A DNA stretch of 64,000 nt, from positions 281,691-345,690 of the forward strand of contig NZ_FOKG01000006.1 of assembly GCF_900111885.1 (NCBI RefSeq), in the 5' to 3' direction. Position 1 is the stretch's first letter, and each line of letters begins with the position of its first letter. The DNA comes from Amycolatopsis marina (lineage in GTDB: Bacteria > Actinomycetota > Actinomycetes > Mycobacteriales > Pseudonocardiaceae). This document shows positions 1 to 8,183 of the stretch, one piece after another. Both the position numbers and the translations under genes were made by a program. The notes beneath the pieces were generated by a model. It was not told the origin of the DNA. It did not search any database and saw nothing but the letters and a program-made list of their open reading frames with translations.

Positions 1-2
1 CC

Positions 3-737
3 GAGACGAACCAGCTCGTGCTGTGGTGCATGGGTGAGGCCCACGCCGACGTGGTGCTGTCCCGGTTGCGATCGGGCGGGGCCGACGTGGCGACCGAACC
101 CGTCCGGACGAGCCTGCGCACGACGTTCGCCCGCAGCGCCCGCGGCCACGGCAGGCACGTCAAGCAGTCCGGCGGGCACGGCCAGTACGCGGTGTGCGAC
201 ATCGAGGTCGAGCCGCTGCCGCGCGGAACGGGGATCGAGTTCGCCGACCGTGTGGTCGGCGGCGCGGTGCCGCACCAGTTCATCCCGAGCGTCGAGAAGG
301 GGGTTCGGGCCCAGCTCGCGAAGGGGCTGGACGAGGACGGCCATCCGGTGATCGACGTCCGGGTGACCCTCCTGGACGGCAAGGCGCACAGCGTCGACTC
401 CTCCGATGCCGCCTTCCAGACCGCGGCGGCACTCGCGCTCAAGGACGCGGCCTCGAACGGGGCGGTGCAGGTGCTGGAACCCGTGGACGAAGTGTCGGTG
501 TGCCTTCCGGACGAGTACCTCGGCACCGTGCTCGGTGACCTCTCCGCCCGCAGGGGCAGGGTGCTCGGCACCGAGGCCGACGACGGCGGCAAGTCCGTCG
601 TGCGCGCCGAGGTGCCCAGTACGGAACTGCTGCGCTATGCCATCGACCTGCGGTCGCTGACGTCGGGGACGGCGACGTTCACCCGACGCCACGCGCGCTA
701 CGACCCCGCCCCCCACGGGGCACACACCACGACGTGA
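3..737 (+). CDS. EF-G-like translational GTPase, C-terminal part (partial)
   Basis: The gene enters from the left edge, so only about 244 codons are visible and the GTPase domain lies outside. What is seen matches EF-G domains III to V: a domain IV segment with GGHGQYA and VVGGAVPHQFIPSVEKG, then a domain V with the EF-G-like LGTVLGDLSARRG. EF-G domain IV reaches into the decoding site during translocation. The divergence from housekeeping EF-G suggests the second actinobacterial paralogue (FusA2/EF-G2 type), whose role is unsettled; a ribosomal-protection protein is the alternative. The gene ends convergently with the next one, across three hairpin palindromes. Confidence 0.8.
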   Translation, partial: ETNQLVLWCMGEAHADVVLSRLRSGGADVATEPVRTSLRTTFARSARGHGRHVKQSGGHGQYAVCDIEVEPLPRGTGIEFADRVVGGAVPHQFIPSVEKGVRAQLAKGLDEDGHPVIDVRVTLLDGKAHSVDSSDAAFQTAAALALKDAASNGAVQVLEPVDEVSVCLPDEYLGTVLGDLSARRGRVLGTEADDGGKSVVRAEVPSTELLRYAIDLRSLTSGTATFTRRHARYDPAPHGAHTTT

Positions 738-740
738 GCC

Positions 741-837
741 CGCACTTTCCCGGGAATGTGCGGTAGTTGCGCACGCACATATCGCACTTTCCCGGGAAAG
801 TGCGATATCCGGGCTCGCACTTTCCCGGGAAAGTGCG
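741..837. terminator. Triple palindrome array between convergent genes
   Basis: Three copies of one 22-base palindrome lie in 97 bases: 741-762 (one mismatch), 783-804 and 816-837 (both perfect), with arms CGCACTTTCCC and GGGAAAGTGCG. They fill the gap between the EF-G-like gene and the opposite-strand LemA-like gene. Each copy would fold into an 11-bp hairpin in RNA from either strand, which fits a bidirectional terminator, although no clear T-run follows. The same 22-mer recurs at 54627-54648 in another convergent gap. Confidence 0.65.
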
Positions 838-849
838 GTTCCGGCGGGT

Positions 850-1365
850 TCAGCCGGGGGGTTCGGGACCGTCGAACTCGGGTTCGGCGATCTCGAAGTA
901 CTCCGGCTGCGGGGCGGTGCCCGCCAGTTTGAAATAGCGCACCTTACGCCTGCGGCGCAGCGCGAGGGTGTCGCGGATGGCATCGTTGTGCACCCGCCGC
1001 GCGATGACCACGCGCTGCTCGGCGTCGACCAACTCGTCCGCCAGCGGCGCGGGCAGCGGTCGTCGATCCACAGTGGACAACAGCGCCGTCAGCCGGTTCT
1101 CCGCCACCTCGCGTTCCGGGCGAGGTGCTGACTCGGCGCTGCCCGCCGCGGCGCGCAACTGGTCCGCCTCCGGTCCGGTCAGCGCCGCGGCGGCGACCGC
1201 GCGGGCCACGACCGCCCTGCGCGCCAGCGCGGCGTCCAGTGCGGCCCAGGCCGCGTCCGTGCGCACGTGCAACCGGTCGAGACGATTGGCGGTGGCGACC
1301 AGCCACAACCCGCCGAGCACCACCAGCGCCCCCGCCAGGGCGACGATCAGCAGGACAGTGCTCAT
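850..1365 (-). CDS. LemA-like small membrane protein
   Basis: A 171-residue protein of unknown function. One N-terminal membrane helix (residues 4-24, MSTVLLIVALAGALVVLGGL) is followed by a charged helical region (RLDRLHVRTDAAWAALDAALARR) that resembles the LemA family pattern. The C-terminus is acidic and proline-rich. It is the last gene of the thrS-HIT-pgsA-acyltransferase-pimA block and overlaps the end of pimA by four bases (ATGA), so it is translationally coupled. The equivalent mycobacterial position (Rv2609c) holds a membrane/Nudix protein; no Nudix box is seen here. A role near mannoside lipid assembly is only suggested by position. Confidence 0.6.
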   Translation of the reverse strand: MSTVLLIVALAGALVVLGGLWLVATANRLDRLHVRTDAAWAALDAALARRAVVARAVAAAALTGPEADQLRAAAGSAESAPRPEREVAENRLTALLSTVDRRPLPAPLADELVDAEQRVVIARRVHNDAIRDTLALRRRRKVRYFKLAGTAPQPEYFEIAEPEFDGPEPPG

Positions 1366-2597
1366 CGCCTGGTCACCGGGTGTTCGGCGGGCAACGCGAC
1401 GACCCGCCGGGGATCGGCCGCGATCGCCGTCTCGTAGACGCGCAGCACCTGCACCACCACGCCACCCCAGTCGAACATCGCCACGCGCTCCCGGCCAGCA
1501 GCCGACAGTTCCGCACGCCGGTCGGCATCGTCGAGCACCATGCCGAGCCGGTCCGCCAGGCCGCCGGCGTCCCCGGCCGGGAACAACACTCCCACCCTGC
1601 CGTCGTCCAGGACCCTGCGGAAGGAGTCGAGATCGCTGGCCACCACCGGCGCCCCCGCCGCCATGGCCTCGGTCAGAATCATGCCGAAACTCTCACCGCC
1701 GGTGTTGGGCGCGCAGTACACGTCCACACTGCGCAACGCCCGGGCCTTGGTCTCGTCGTCAACCTGCCCGAGGAGGTCGATGCGGTCTGCCAGTTCCGGC
1801 CCTGCCTGCCGCAGCAGGGAATCGGTCACTCCCCCGCCGACCACCAGCAGCCGCAGATCCGGGCGCGTGGCCGTCAGCTCGCGCATCGCCTCGAGCAGGA
1901 CCGGCATTCCCTTGCGCGGCTCGGTGAACCGGCCGATGAACCCGACAGTCCCACCGGCGCGGGGATATCCGTCGAGCGGCTCGGCCCGGGCGAAGAACTC
2001 CGAGTTCACGCCGTTCGGGATCTCCACCGCGTCACCGCCGAGATGCTCCACCTGGACCCGTCGCGCGAGGACGGACACCGCGATCCTGGCCGTCACCTTC
2101 TCCAGCAACGGCCGCAGCACCGGCTGGAACGCCGACAGCGTGCGCGACCGCGGCGTCGAGGTGTGGAAGGTCGCCACGATCGGGCCGTCGGCGATCTTCA
2201 GCGCGAGCAGCGACAGGCTCGGCGCCGCGGGCTCGTGCAGGTGCAGAACGTCGAAGGCGTTGTCCCTGAGCCAGCGCCGGACCCGCGCGTACGAGACGGG
2301 ACCGAACTGCAGCCGAGCGACCGAGCCGTTGTAGGGGATGCCGAGCGCGCGGCCCGCCGGATGCACGAACTCGGGCAACCCCGACTCGTCATCGGCGGGA
2401 GCCAGCACGGAGACCACGTGTCCCCTGGCCAACAGCGCCTTGGCCAGGTCGACCACGTGCCCCTGCACACCGCCGGGGACGTCGAAGGAGTACGGGCAGA
2501 CGATACCGATGCGCAGGGATCGTTCCGTCCGTTCCGCACGCGCTGGCGCATCCGAGACAGACGCGGAAACCGGCAGTTCCTCGTTCGGCACCGTCAC
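1362..2597 (-). CDS. pimA: Phosphatidylinositol alpha-mannosyltransferase PimA
   Basis: A GT4-family glycosyltransferase of 411 residues. In this family PimA moves mannose from GDP-mannose to the 2-position of the inositol of phosphatidylinositol at the inner membrane face, the first step of PIM/lipomannan synthesis. Visible signs are the N-terminal Rossmann start RIGIVCPYSFDVPGGVQGHV and the C-terminal donor-site E-x7-E in GGESFGMILTEAM. The GTG start at 2597 is chosen because it overlaps the stop of the acyltransferase gene (GTGA). This leaves about 27 extra residues before the conserved core; a longer in-frame reading to 3110 runs through the upstream gene and is rejected. Neighbours pgsA and the acyltransferase act just before and after it. 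Confidence 0.92.
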   Translation of the reverse strand: MTVPNEELPVSASVSDAPARAERTERSLRIGIVCPYSFDVPGGVQGHVVDLAKALLARGHVVSVLAPADDESGLPEFVHPAGRALGIPYNGSVARLQFGPVSYARVRRWLRDNAFDVLHLHEPAAPSLSLLALKIADGPIVATFHTSTPRSRTLSAFQPVLRPLLEKVTARIAVSVLARRVQVEHLGGDAVEIPNGVNSEFFARAEPLDGYPRAGGTVGFIGRFTEPRKGMPVLLEAMRELTATRPDLRLLVVGGGVTDSLLRQAGPELADRIDLLGQVDDETKARALRSVDVYCAPNTGGESFGMILTEAMAAGAPVVASDLDSFRRVLDDGRVGVLFPAGDAGGLADRLGMVLDDADRRAELSAAGRERVAMFDWGGVVVQVLRVYETAIAADPRRVVALPAEHPVTRR

Positions 2598-3511
2598 CTC
2601 GATTCGCCGAGGGCCACGCGCTGCTCGGCAGGCAGGTCGGCCAGCCAGAGCCGTTGCACCATGTGCCAGTCGGCAGGATGGGCGGCGATGTCGCCCGCGA
2701 GAACGTCGGCCAGCGCCTGCGTGGCCGCGGGCACCTCCTCCCGGGCGTTCACCCGGATACGCGGATGGATACGGATACCCCAACCGTCGTCGGTGAACCA
2801 GCTGCCCACCGGCAACAGTGCCGCTCCTGTGCTCGCCGCCAGCCGCGCGGGCCCGGCAGGCATCCTCGTCTGCTCGCCGAAGAAAGTGACCGGCAGGCCC
2901 GCTCCGGACAGATCGCGGTCGCTGACCAGACAGACGACCCGATTCTCCCGCAACCGCCGCAGCAGCGTGCGAAACGACGCCGCTCCCCCGCTGGCCGGCA
3001 GGATCTCGAACCCCAGCGACTCGCGGAAATCGACGAAACGCCGGTACAGCGACTCCGGTTCGAGGCGTTCGACGACCGTGGTGAAGGTGCCGGAGTGGTC
3101 GACCAGCCACACTCCCGCGGCGTCCCAGTTGCCGGAGTGGGGCAGCGCGACCACGGCGCCGTTGCCCTCCGCCAGCGCCGCGTCCAGGTTCTCCACACCG
3201 CTGATGCCCTGCTGTACGCCGGTCACGATCTCGGCGGGGTCCATCGCTGGCAGGCGGAAGGCCTCCTGCCAGTACCTCGCGTAGGAGCGCAGTGCCCTGC
3301 GCGTCAGTTCCTCCAGTTCGGCCTGGCCAGCCTGCGGCACCACCCGTGTCAGATTGCGCCGCAGCTGGCGAACGCCCGCCCCGTCCCGGCGTGCGGCGAG
3401 GTCCGCGCCGAGGGAGAAGGCCGCCGTCGCCACCGGCGCGGGCAGCATCCTGACCAGGCGCCAGCCCGCCGCGTACCCCGCGTCGCCGATCCGGTGACCG
3501 AGTCCGCTCAC
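2594..3511 (-). CDS. Phosphatidylinositol mannoside acyltransferase (PatA-like, LpxL/HtrB family)
   Basis: A 305-residue membrane-associated acyltransferase. The H-x4-D catalytic motif of the LpxL/HtrB family is seen as PHSGNWDAAG near residue 130. The family member at this mycobacterial position (Rv2611c, PatA) acylates the mannose of PIM1/PIM2 with palmitoyl-CoA. It sits between pgsA and pimA with four-base overlaps at both ends, so the three are made together. Function follows from motif and operon; acyl chain and acceptor are not readable from sequence. Confidence 0.88.
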   Translation of the reverse strand: MSGLGHRIGDAGYAAGWRLVRMLPAPVATAAFSLGADLAARRDGAGVRQLRRNLTRVVPQAGQAELEELTRRALRSYARYWQEAFRLPAMDPAEIVTGVQQGISGVENLDAALAEGNGAVVALPHSGNWDAAGVWLVDHSGTFTTVVERLEPESLYRRFVDFRESLGFEILPASGGAASFRTLLRRLRENRVVCLVSDRDLSGAGLPVTFFGEQTRMPAGPARLAASTGAALLPVGSWFTDDGWGIRIHPRIRVNAREEVPAATQALADVLAGDIAAHPADWHMVQRLWLADLPAEQRVALGESR

Positions 3512-4119
3512 GTGCCCACCTTCCTGGCCGCCCTGGTCACCGTGACGGCGCGCTGCAGCAGTGTGACGGCGGACAGCACGGCGAGCAGCCAGAGCGTCGC
3601 CTCCACCGCGAAGGGCACCCCGAATCCCTGCAGGCCGGTGCCGGTGAGCGCGATGATCAACCGCTCGGGCCGTTCGATCAGCCCGCCGTCCGCCTCGAGT
3701 CCGGAAGCCTCCGCACGCGCCTTGACATAGGAGATGACCTGGGCCAGCACCAGGCAGATCAGCGCGGCCGCCGCCGCCCGCTCATTGCCTTCGACGACGA
3801 AGCACCACCAGGCGATACTCGCGAACACGGCACCGTCCGTGAGGCGGTCGCAGGTGGCGTCAAGGACGGCCCCCAGCGGGGTGCCGTGCCCCCTGGCTCT
3901 GGCCATCGCACCGTCCAGCATGTCCAGCATCGTGAAGCCCCAGACGACGAACGTGCCGGCCAGCAGCATTCCGGTGGGAAAGAACACGAGGGCGCCGATC
4001 ATCGCCCCTGCCGTGCCGATCACCGTCATCACGTTCGGCGTCAGCCCGGCACGCAGCAGAGCGCGGCCGACCGGATCGGTGACACGGGAGACGGAGGTGC
4101 GCGCGAAGATGTTGAGCAT
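3508..4119 (-). CDS. pgsA: Phosphatidylinositol phosphate synthase (CDP-alcohol phosphatidyltransferase)
   Basis: A 203-residue integral membrane enzyme with several hydrophobic helices. The CDP-alcohol phosphatidyltransferase signature is complete: DMLDGAMAR, then eight residues, then GAVLDATCD, giving the four metal- and CDP-binding aspartates. Actinobacterial enzymes of this type make phosphatidylinositol phosphate from CDP-diacylglycerol and inositol 1-phosphate, the precursor that PimA mannosylates. The stop overlaps the start of the acyltransferase gene by four bases. Upstream the usual HIT gene is displaced by the MarR/YceI pair. Confidence 0.9.
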   Translation of the reverse strand: MLNIFARTSVSRVTDPVGRALLRAGLTPNVMTVIGTAGAMIGALVFFPTGMLLAGTFVVWGFTMLDMLDGAMARARGHGTPLGAVLDATCDRLTDGAVFASIAWWCFVVEGNERAAAAALICLVLAQVISYVKARAEASGLEADGGLIERPERLIIALTGTGLQGFGVPFAVEATLWLLAVLSAVTLLQRAVTVTRAARKVGT

Positions 4120-4235
4120 CAGTTCTGTCCGGCGCTCCAGGCTACGGCGGATGGATGGGCGAACCGAAGCCTATCTACCCACCTCCGCGAGGCTGTCACG
4201 CGCCGTCGTTGCAGGTTCGCGCACGATCGGGCGGA

Positions 4236-4736
4236 TCAGCCCTCCTCGACCTCGCACTCGACCTGCCTGGCGAGCTCGCACTCCGAGGCGAGCCCGTTGC
4301 GGATCGCGGTGCTGATCTCGCCGAGGACGGTGACCTGCTCCGGTGTCAGCACGTCGAAGAGGCTCGACCGCACGGCCTCCACGTGCCCCGGCGCCGCCTC
4401 CTGCAGTGCGGCGAGTCCGCGCGGCGTGAGCGACGCGAGCGCTCCGCGCTTGTCCGTGGGGCAGGACCTGCGGTGCACCCAGCCGTTGGCCTCCAGGCGG
4501 GACACCGCGTGCGAGAGCCTGCTGCGGGAGGACTGACACGCCTCGGCGAGTCCGCTCATCCGCAGGGTCTGCTCCGGCGCCTCCGAGAGCGCGACCAGCA
4601 CTTCGTAGTAGGTGTGCGGCATGCCCGAGTCGTGTTGCAACTGACTCTCGAGGTGTGCCCTGAGCATGCTGACGGCGGCGTTGAACGAACGCCACACACG
4701 CTGCTCCTCATCGGAGAGCCATCGAGTCTCGGACAT
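4236..4736 (-). CDS. MarR-family transcriptional regulator
   Basis: A 166-residue winged-helix repressor. The DNA-binding part is seen as MRMSGLAEACQSSRSRLSHAVSRLEANGWV (residues about 60-90; only part quoted as key helix: SSRSRLSHAVSRLE), followed by the wing residues DKRGALASLT. N- and C-terminal helices would form the dimer interface. It is divergent from the yceI-like gene with about 113 bases between the starts. That gap holds two TTGAG-NN-CTCAA palindromes, so it most likely represses itself and yceI and is released by an unknown phenolic or oxidising ligand, as is common in the family. Confidence 0.88.
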   Translation of the reverse strand: MSETRWLSDEEQRVWRSFNAAVSMLRAHLESQLQHDSGMPHTYYEVLVALSEAPEQTLRMSGLAEACQSSRSRLSHAVSRLEANGWVHRRSCPTDKRGALASLTPRGLAALQEAAPGHVEAVRSSLFDVLTPEQVTVLGEISTAIRNGLASECELARQVECEVEEG

Positions 4737-4753
4737 GCCCTCATCATACCCCT

Positions 4754-4769
4754 GGTTGAGCTCTCAACC
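4754..4769. promoter_or_regulatory. MarR operator 1
   Basis: GGTTGAG-CT-CTCAACC is a perfect inverted repeat of seven-base arms, 18 bases upstream of the marR start. It shares the TTGAG/CTCAA half-sites with the second copy at 4789-4800. Position close to the marR start suggests autoregulation. Confidence 0.7.
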
Positions 4770-4788
4770 AACTTGCGGTACGGTCTGA

Positions 4789-4800
4789 TTGAGGGCTCAA
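4789..4800. promoter_or_regulatory. MarR operator 2
   Basis: TTGAG-GG-CTCAA, five-base perfect arms with a CAACC-like extension on one side, about 33 bases centre to centre from operator 1 (three helical turns) and about 50 bases before the yceI-like start. The spacing would let two MarR dimers bind one face of the DNA. Confidence 0.65.
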
Positions 4801-4849
4801 CCAACAGGGTCCCCCAGAACATGTCACACGACAGTCAAGGAGAACTCCC

Positions 4850-5398
4850 ATGAGCGCACCCACCACCGAGATCCCCGGTTACATCGCGGGCACCTGGGCG
4901 ATCGACCCGGCGCACTCCGACGTCACGTTCACCGTTCGCCACCTGGGCGTCTCCAAGGTGCGCGGCCAGTTCAGCACCTTCGAGGGCGAGATCGTCACCG
5001 CGGACACGCTGAACGGCTCCTCGGTGACCGCGACCATCCAGGCCGCCACCATCGACACGAACAGCGCGCAGCGCGACGAGCACGTCCGGGGCGGCGACTT
5101 CCTCGATGTCGAGCAGTTCCCGACGCTGACGTTCCGCTCGACCGGGATCCGGGTCGAGGACGGCGACTACCTGATCGACGGCGAGCTGACCCTGCACGGC
5201 GTCACCAAGCCGGTCACCCTCCAGGCCGAACTGGGCGGCTTCGGCGACGGCATGACCCCGGACAGCAAGGTCGTCGGCGTCGAGGCGAGCACCGAGATCA
5301 GCCGCTCCGACTTCGCCGTCGGCGCAAACATCCCGACCGCCGTGGTCAGCGACAAGATCAAGATCGAGCTGAACATCGAGGCCGGGCTCCAGCAGTGA
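4850..5398 (+). CDS. YceI-like lipid-binding domain protein
   Basis: A 182-residue YceI-family protein, a lipocalin-like beta barrel that in known structures holds an isoprenoid or other amphiphilic molecule. Typical family words are WAIDPAHSDVTFTVRHLGVSKVRGQF near the N-terminus and DYLIDGELTLHGVTKPVTL in the middle. No signal peptide is visible, so the protein looks cytoplasmic, unlike E. coli YceI. A good ribosome binding site (AAGGAG) lies eight bases before the ATG. It is divergent from marR and shares the operator region; a stress-induced role in handling lipophilic compounds is an inference. Confidence 0.9.
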   Translation: MSAPTTEIPGYIAGTWAIDPAHSDVTFTVRHLGVSKVRGQFSTFEGEIVTADTLNGSSVTATIQAATIDTNSAQRDEHVRGGDFLDVEQFPTLTFRSTGIRVEDGDYLIDGELTLHGVTKPVTLQAELGGFGDGMTPDSKVVGVEASTEISRSDFAVGANIPTAVVSDKIKIELNIEAGLQQ

Positions 5399-5405
5399 TC
5401 TCCCC

Positions 5406-5473
5406 GGCGGGAATCCGTTGACGAGTCCCCCAACCGACCGGTTGGTACCGGAACTCGTCGACGAATTCCCGCC
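5406..5473. terminator. Bidirectional nested hairpin terminator
   Basis: Between the convergent yceI and HIT genes. Outer arms 5406-5426 and 5453-5473 (GGCGGGAAT... / ...ATTCCCGCC) pair over 21 positions with two mismatches. Inside is a second perfect hairpin, CCAACC-gacc-GGTTGG at 5430-5445. Such a structure would stop transcription from both sides. Confidence 0.7.
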
Positions 5474-5507
5474 AGGTGCGGGACCGGACGGGAGCGAACC
5501 GTCCCGG

Positions 5508-6056
5508 TCAGTCCTCCGGCCAGGCCTCCGCGAGCAGTGTTCGGGTCTGCCCGAGCAACTGCGGCAGCACCTTCGTGTGGCCCACCACCGGCATGAAGTT
5601 GGCGTCGCCGCCCCATCGAGGCACCACGTGCTGGTGCAGGTGGGCGGCGATGCCCGCACCCGCGATGACGCCCTGGTTCATACCGATGTTGAAGCCGTGC
5701 GCGCCGGAGACCGACCGCACCACGGTCATCGCCCGCTGGGTGAACCGGGCCAGTTCGCTGGTCTCCTCCGGTGTCAGCTCGGTGTAGTCCGCGACGTGCC
5801 GGTACGGCACCACCATCAGATGCCCCGGGTTGTACGGGTACAGATTCAGGACGGCGTACACGAGGCGACCTCTGGCGAGGATCAGCGCGTCGGCGTCGGA
5901 CAGCTCGACGAGCCTGCAGAACGGGCAGCCCTGCGGGTGGTCGCCCTGCGGCTTGTTCTCCCCCTGCACATAGGCGAGCCGGTGCGGCGTCCACAACCGC
6001 TGCAGCGCGTCCGGCACGCCGACACCGTCCTGATGCTCGACCTCAGGCCCGCCCAA
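5508..6056 (-). CDS. HIT-family nucleotide hydrolase/phosphorylase
   Basis: A protein of about 182 residues with the histidine triad HLHQHVV near the C-terminus and the upstream [18 protein letters not shown] block, closely like mycobacterial Rv2613c, which is described as an Ap4A phosphorylase. It would cleave diadenosine polyphosphates or AMP derivatives in the cytosol. It directly follows thrS, as in mycobacteria, and aminoacyl-tRNA synthetases make Ap4A. The TTG at 6056 is preferred because GGAGG sits six bases before it; this overlaps thrS by 14 bases. A GTG at 6017 is the alternative start. Confidence 0.85.
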   Translation of the reverse strand: MGGPEVEHQDGVGVPDALQRLWTPHRLAYVQGENKPQGDHPQGCPFCRLVELSDADALILARGRLVYAVLNLYPYNPGHLMVVPYRHVADYTELTPEETSELARFTQRAMTVVRSVSGAHGFNIGMNQGVIAGAGIAAHLHQHVVPRWGGDANFMPVVGHTKVLPQLLGQTRTLLAEAWPED

Positions 6057-8076
6057 CGAGAGCCTCCAGCGTCTCCGTCGTGGGCGACGCGTTCTCCCTC
6101 CGCTGCACCCAGTCGGCGATGACGTCGACCGCGGTCCCGACCGGCACCCCGTTGATCTGCCCACCGTCCCGGAAACGGAACGAGACGGCGCCTGCCTCCA
6201 CGTCCTTGCCGCCTGCCAGCAACAGGAACGGCACCTTCTGCGTCGTGTGGGTCCGGATCTTCTTCTGCATCCGGTCGTCACTCTCGTCGACCTCGACCCG
6301 AATCCCCTTGGCCCGCAACGCCTTCTCCACGCCGCGCAGATGCTCGACGTGCTCGTCCGCGATCGGGATGCCCACCACCTGCACGGGCGCGAGCCACGCC
6401 GGGAACGCACCCGCGTAGTGCTCGGTGAGCACGCCGAAGAACCGCTCGATCGACCCGAACAGCGCGCGGTGGATCATCACCGGCTGCTGCCGCGAGCCGT
6501 CGGCGGCCTGGTACTCCAGGCCGAATCGCTTCGGCTGCTGGAAGTCCACCTGAATGGTGGACATCTGCCAGGTGCGCCCGATCGCGTCCTTCGCCTGCAC
6601 GGAGATCTTCGGCCCGTAGTAGGCCGCGCCGCCGGGGTCGGGCACCAGGTCCAGCCCCGAGGCGGCGGCAGCCTCCCGCAGCGCCTCGGTGGCTTCCTCC
6701 CACTCAGCGGGCTCGCCGATGAACTTGGGCGAGTCGTCCCGAGTGGACAGTTCAAGATAGAAGTCGTTGAGCCCGTAGTCGCGCAACAGGTCCAGCACGA
6801 AGTCGAGCAGCGAGCGCAACTCGCCCTGCATCTGCTCCTTCGTGCAGTAGATGTGCGAATCGTCCTGGGTCATGCCGCGAACGCGGGTCAGCCCGTGCAC
6901 CACACCCGACTTCTCGTACCGGTAGACCGAGCCGAACTCGAACAGCCGCAACGGCAGATCGCGATAGGACCGGCCGCGGGAGCGGAAGATCAGGTTGTGC
7001 ATCGGGCAGTTCATCGCCTTGATGTAGTAGTCCGTCCCCTCCAGACTCATCGGCGGGAACATGCCCTCGGCGTAGTGCGGCAGGTGCCCGGAGGTCTCGA
7101 ACAGCGCGCCCTTGCTGATGTGCGGGGTGTTGACGAACTCGTATCCGGCTTGTTCGTGCTTGTGCCGGGAGTAGGTCTCGAGTTCCCGCCGGATGATGCC
7201 ACCCCTTGGGTGGAACACCGGCAGCCCGGACCCGAGTTCCTCGGGGAAGGAGAATAGGTCCAGCTCGGCTCCGAGCCTGCGGTGGTCGCGACGCTCGGCC
7301 TCGGCCAGCATCTCCAGGTGTGCGTCCTGCGCCTCCGCCGACTCCCACGCGGTGCCGTAGATGCGCTGCAGCTGCGGATTCTTCTCGTCGCCACGCCAGT
7401 ACGCCGCGGCCACCCGCATGAGTTTGAACGCGGGGATGTGCTTGGTGGTGGGCACGTGCGGCCCCCGGCAGAGATCGCCCCACACCCGGTCGCCACTGCG
7501 CGGGTCCACGTTGTCGTAAACGGTCAGCTCGCCGCCGCCGACCTCCATCACCTCGGTGGTGTCCACCTCCGACTTGAGATCGACGAGCTCGAGCTTGAAC
7601 GGCTCGCCCGCGAGCTCCTCCCTGGCGGCGGCCACGGAGTCCAGCACCCTGCGGGAGAACCGCTGCGACCCCTTGATGATCTGCTTCATGCGCTTCTCCA
7701 GCGCCTGCAGGTCCTCTGGGGTGAACGGGGTGTCGACGGCGAAGTCGTAGTAGAAGCCGTCCCGCACCGGCGGACCGATCCCGAGCTTCGCGTCGGGGAA
7801 CTGCTGCTGCACGGCCTGGGCCAGCACGTGCGCGGCGGAGTGCCGGATGACGCTGCGGCCGTCCTCGGTGTTCGCCGCGACGGGCTCGACCTCGGTGTCC
7901 ACCTCGGGAGTCCAGGCCAGGTCGCGCAGTTGCCCACCGGCATCGCGGACGACGACCACCGCGTCGGGTCCCTTGCCAGGCAGGCCGGACTCGCGCACAG
8001 CGGTGCCCGCCGTGGTCCCGGCCGGCACCACCACGCGTGGGGCGGGTTCGGACACGACTGCGGACGGCTGGGACAC
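6043..8076 (-). CDS. thrS: Threonyl-tRNA synthetase
   Basis: A 677-residue class II synthetase that charges tRNA-Thr. In order: an N-terminal TGS-type domain, the editing/SAD region with [11 protein letters not shown] near residue 80, the catalytic core with zinc-site MNCPMHN, motif 2 ([20 protein letters not shown]) and motif 3 ([14 protein letters not shown]), then the anticodon-binding domain. Length is normal for actinobacteria. The GTG start at 8076 has AAGGAG about six bases upstream. It begins the leftward operon that continues with the HIT gene. No T-box leader is recognisable in the 107 bases before it. Confidence 0.96.
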   Translation of the reverse strand: MSQPSAVVSEPAPRVVVPAGTTAGTAVRESGLPGKGPDAVVVVRDAGGQLRDLAWTPEVDTEVEPVAANTEDGRSVIRHSAAHVLAQAVQQQFPDAKLGIGPPVRDGFYYDFAVDTPFTPEDLQALEKRMKQIIKGSQRFSRRVLDSVAAAREELAGEPFKLELVDLKSEVDTTEVMEVGGGELTVYDNVDPRSGDRVWGDLCRGPHVPTTKHIPAFKLMRVAAAYWRGDEKNPQLQRIYGTAWESAEAQDAHLEMLAEAERRDHRRLGAELDLFSFPEELGSGLPVFHPRGGIIRRELETYSRHKHEQAGYEFVNTPHISKGALFETSGHLPHYAEGMFPPMSLEGTDYYIKAMNCPMHNLIFRSRGRSYRDLPLRLFEFGSVYRYEKSGVVHGLTRVRGMTQDDSHIYCTKEQMQGELRSLLDFVLDLLRDYGLNDFYLELSTRDDSPKFIGEPAEWEEATEALREAAAASGLDLVPDPGGAAYYGPKISVQAKDAIGRTWQMSTIQVDFQQPKRFGLEYQAADGSRQQPVMIHRALFGSIERFFGVLTEHYAGAFPAWLAPVQVVGIPIADEHVEHLRGVEKALRAKGIRVEVDESDDRMQKKIRTHTTQKVPFLLLAGGKDVEAGAVSFRFRDGGQINGVPVGTAVDVIADWVQRRENASPTTETLEALVGRA

Positions 8077-8136
8077 GGTGGCTCCTTAGGAAGTGCGGTG
8101 CACGGACGACGTGTCCGATGCTAGCCGTCACCCTCG

Positions 8137-8157
8137 GACCCGTTTGGTCAGCGGGTC
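8137..8157 (-). terminator. Hairpin after the sugar transferase gene
   Basis: GACCCG and CGGGTC arms (six bases each, nine-base loop) lie in the short gap between the sugar transferase stop and thrS. No T-run is seen, so termination is uncertain; it could also be part of the thrS leader region. Confidence 0.35.
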
Positions 8158-8183
8158 TGCCCACCCGAGCGGCACCCGCACGG

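Noticed and set aside
1125..3284. 719-codon plus-strand open frame opposite pimA and the acyltransferase
   Set aside because: Both opposite genes are certain; the frame's composition is typical of antisense reading.
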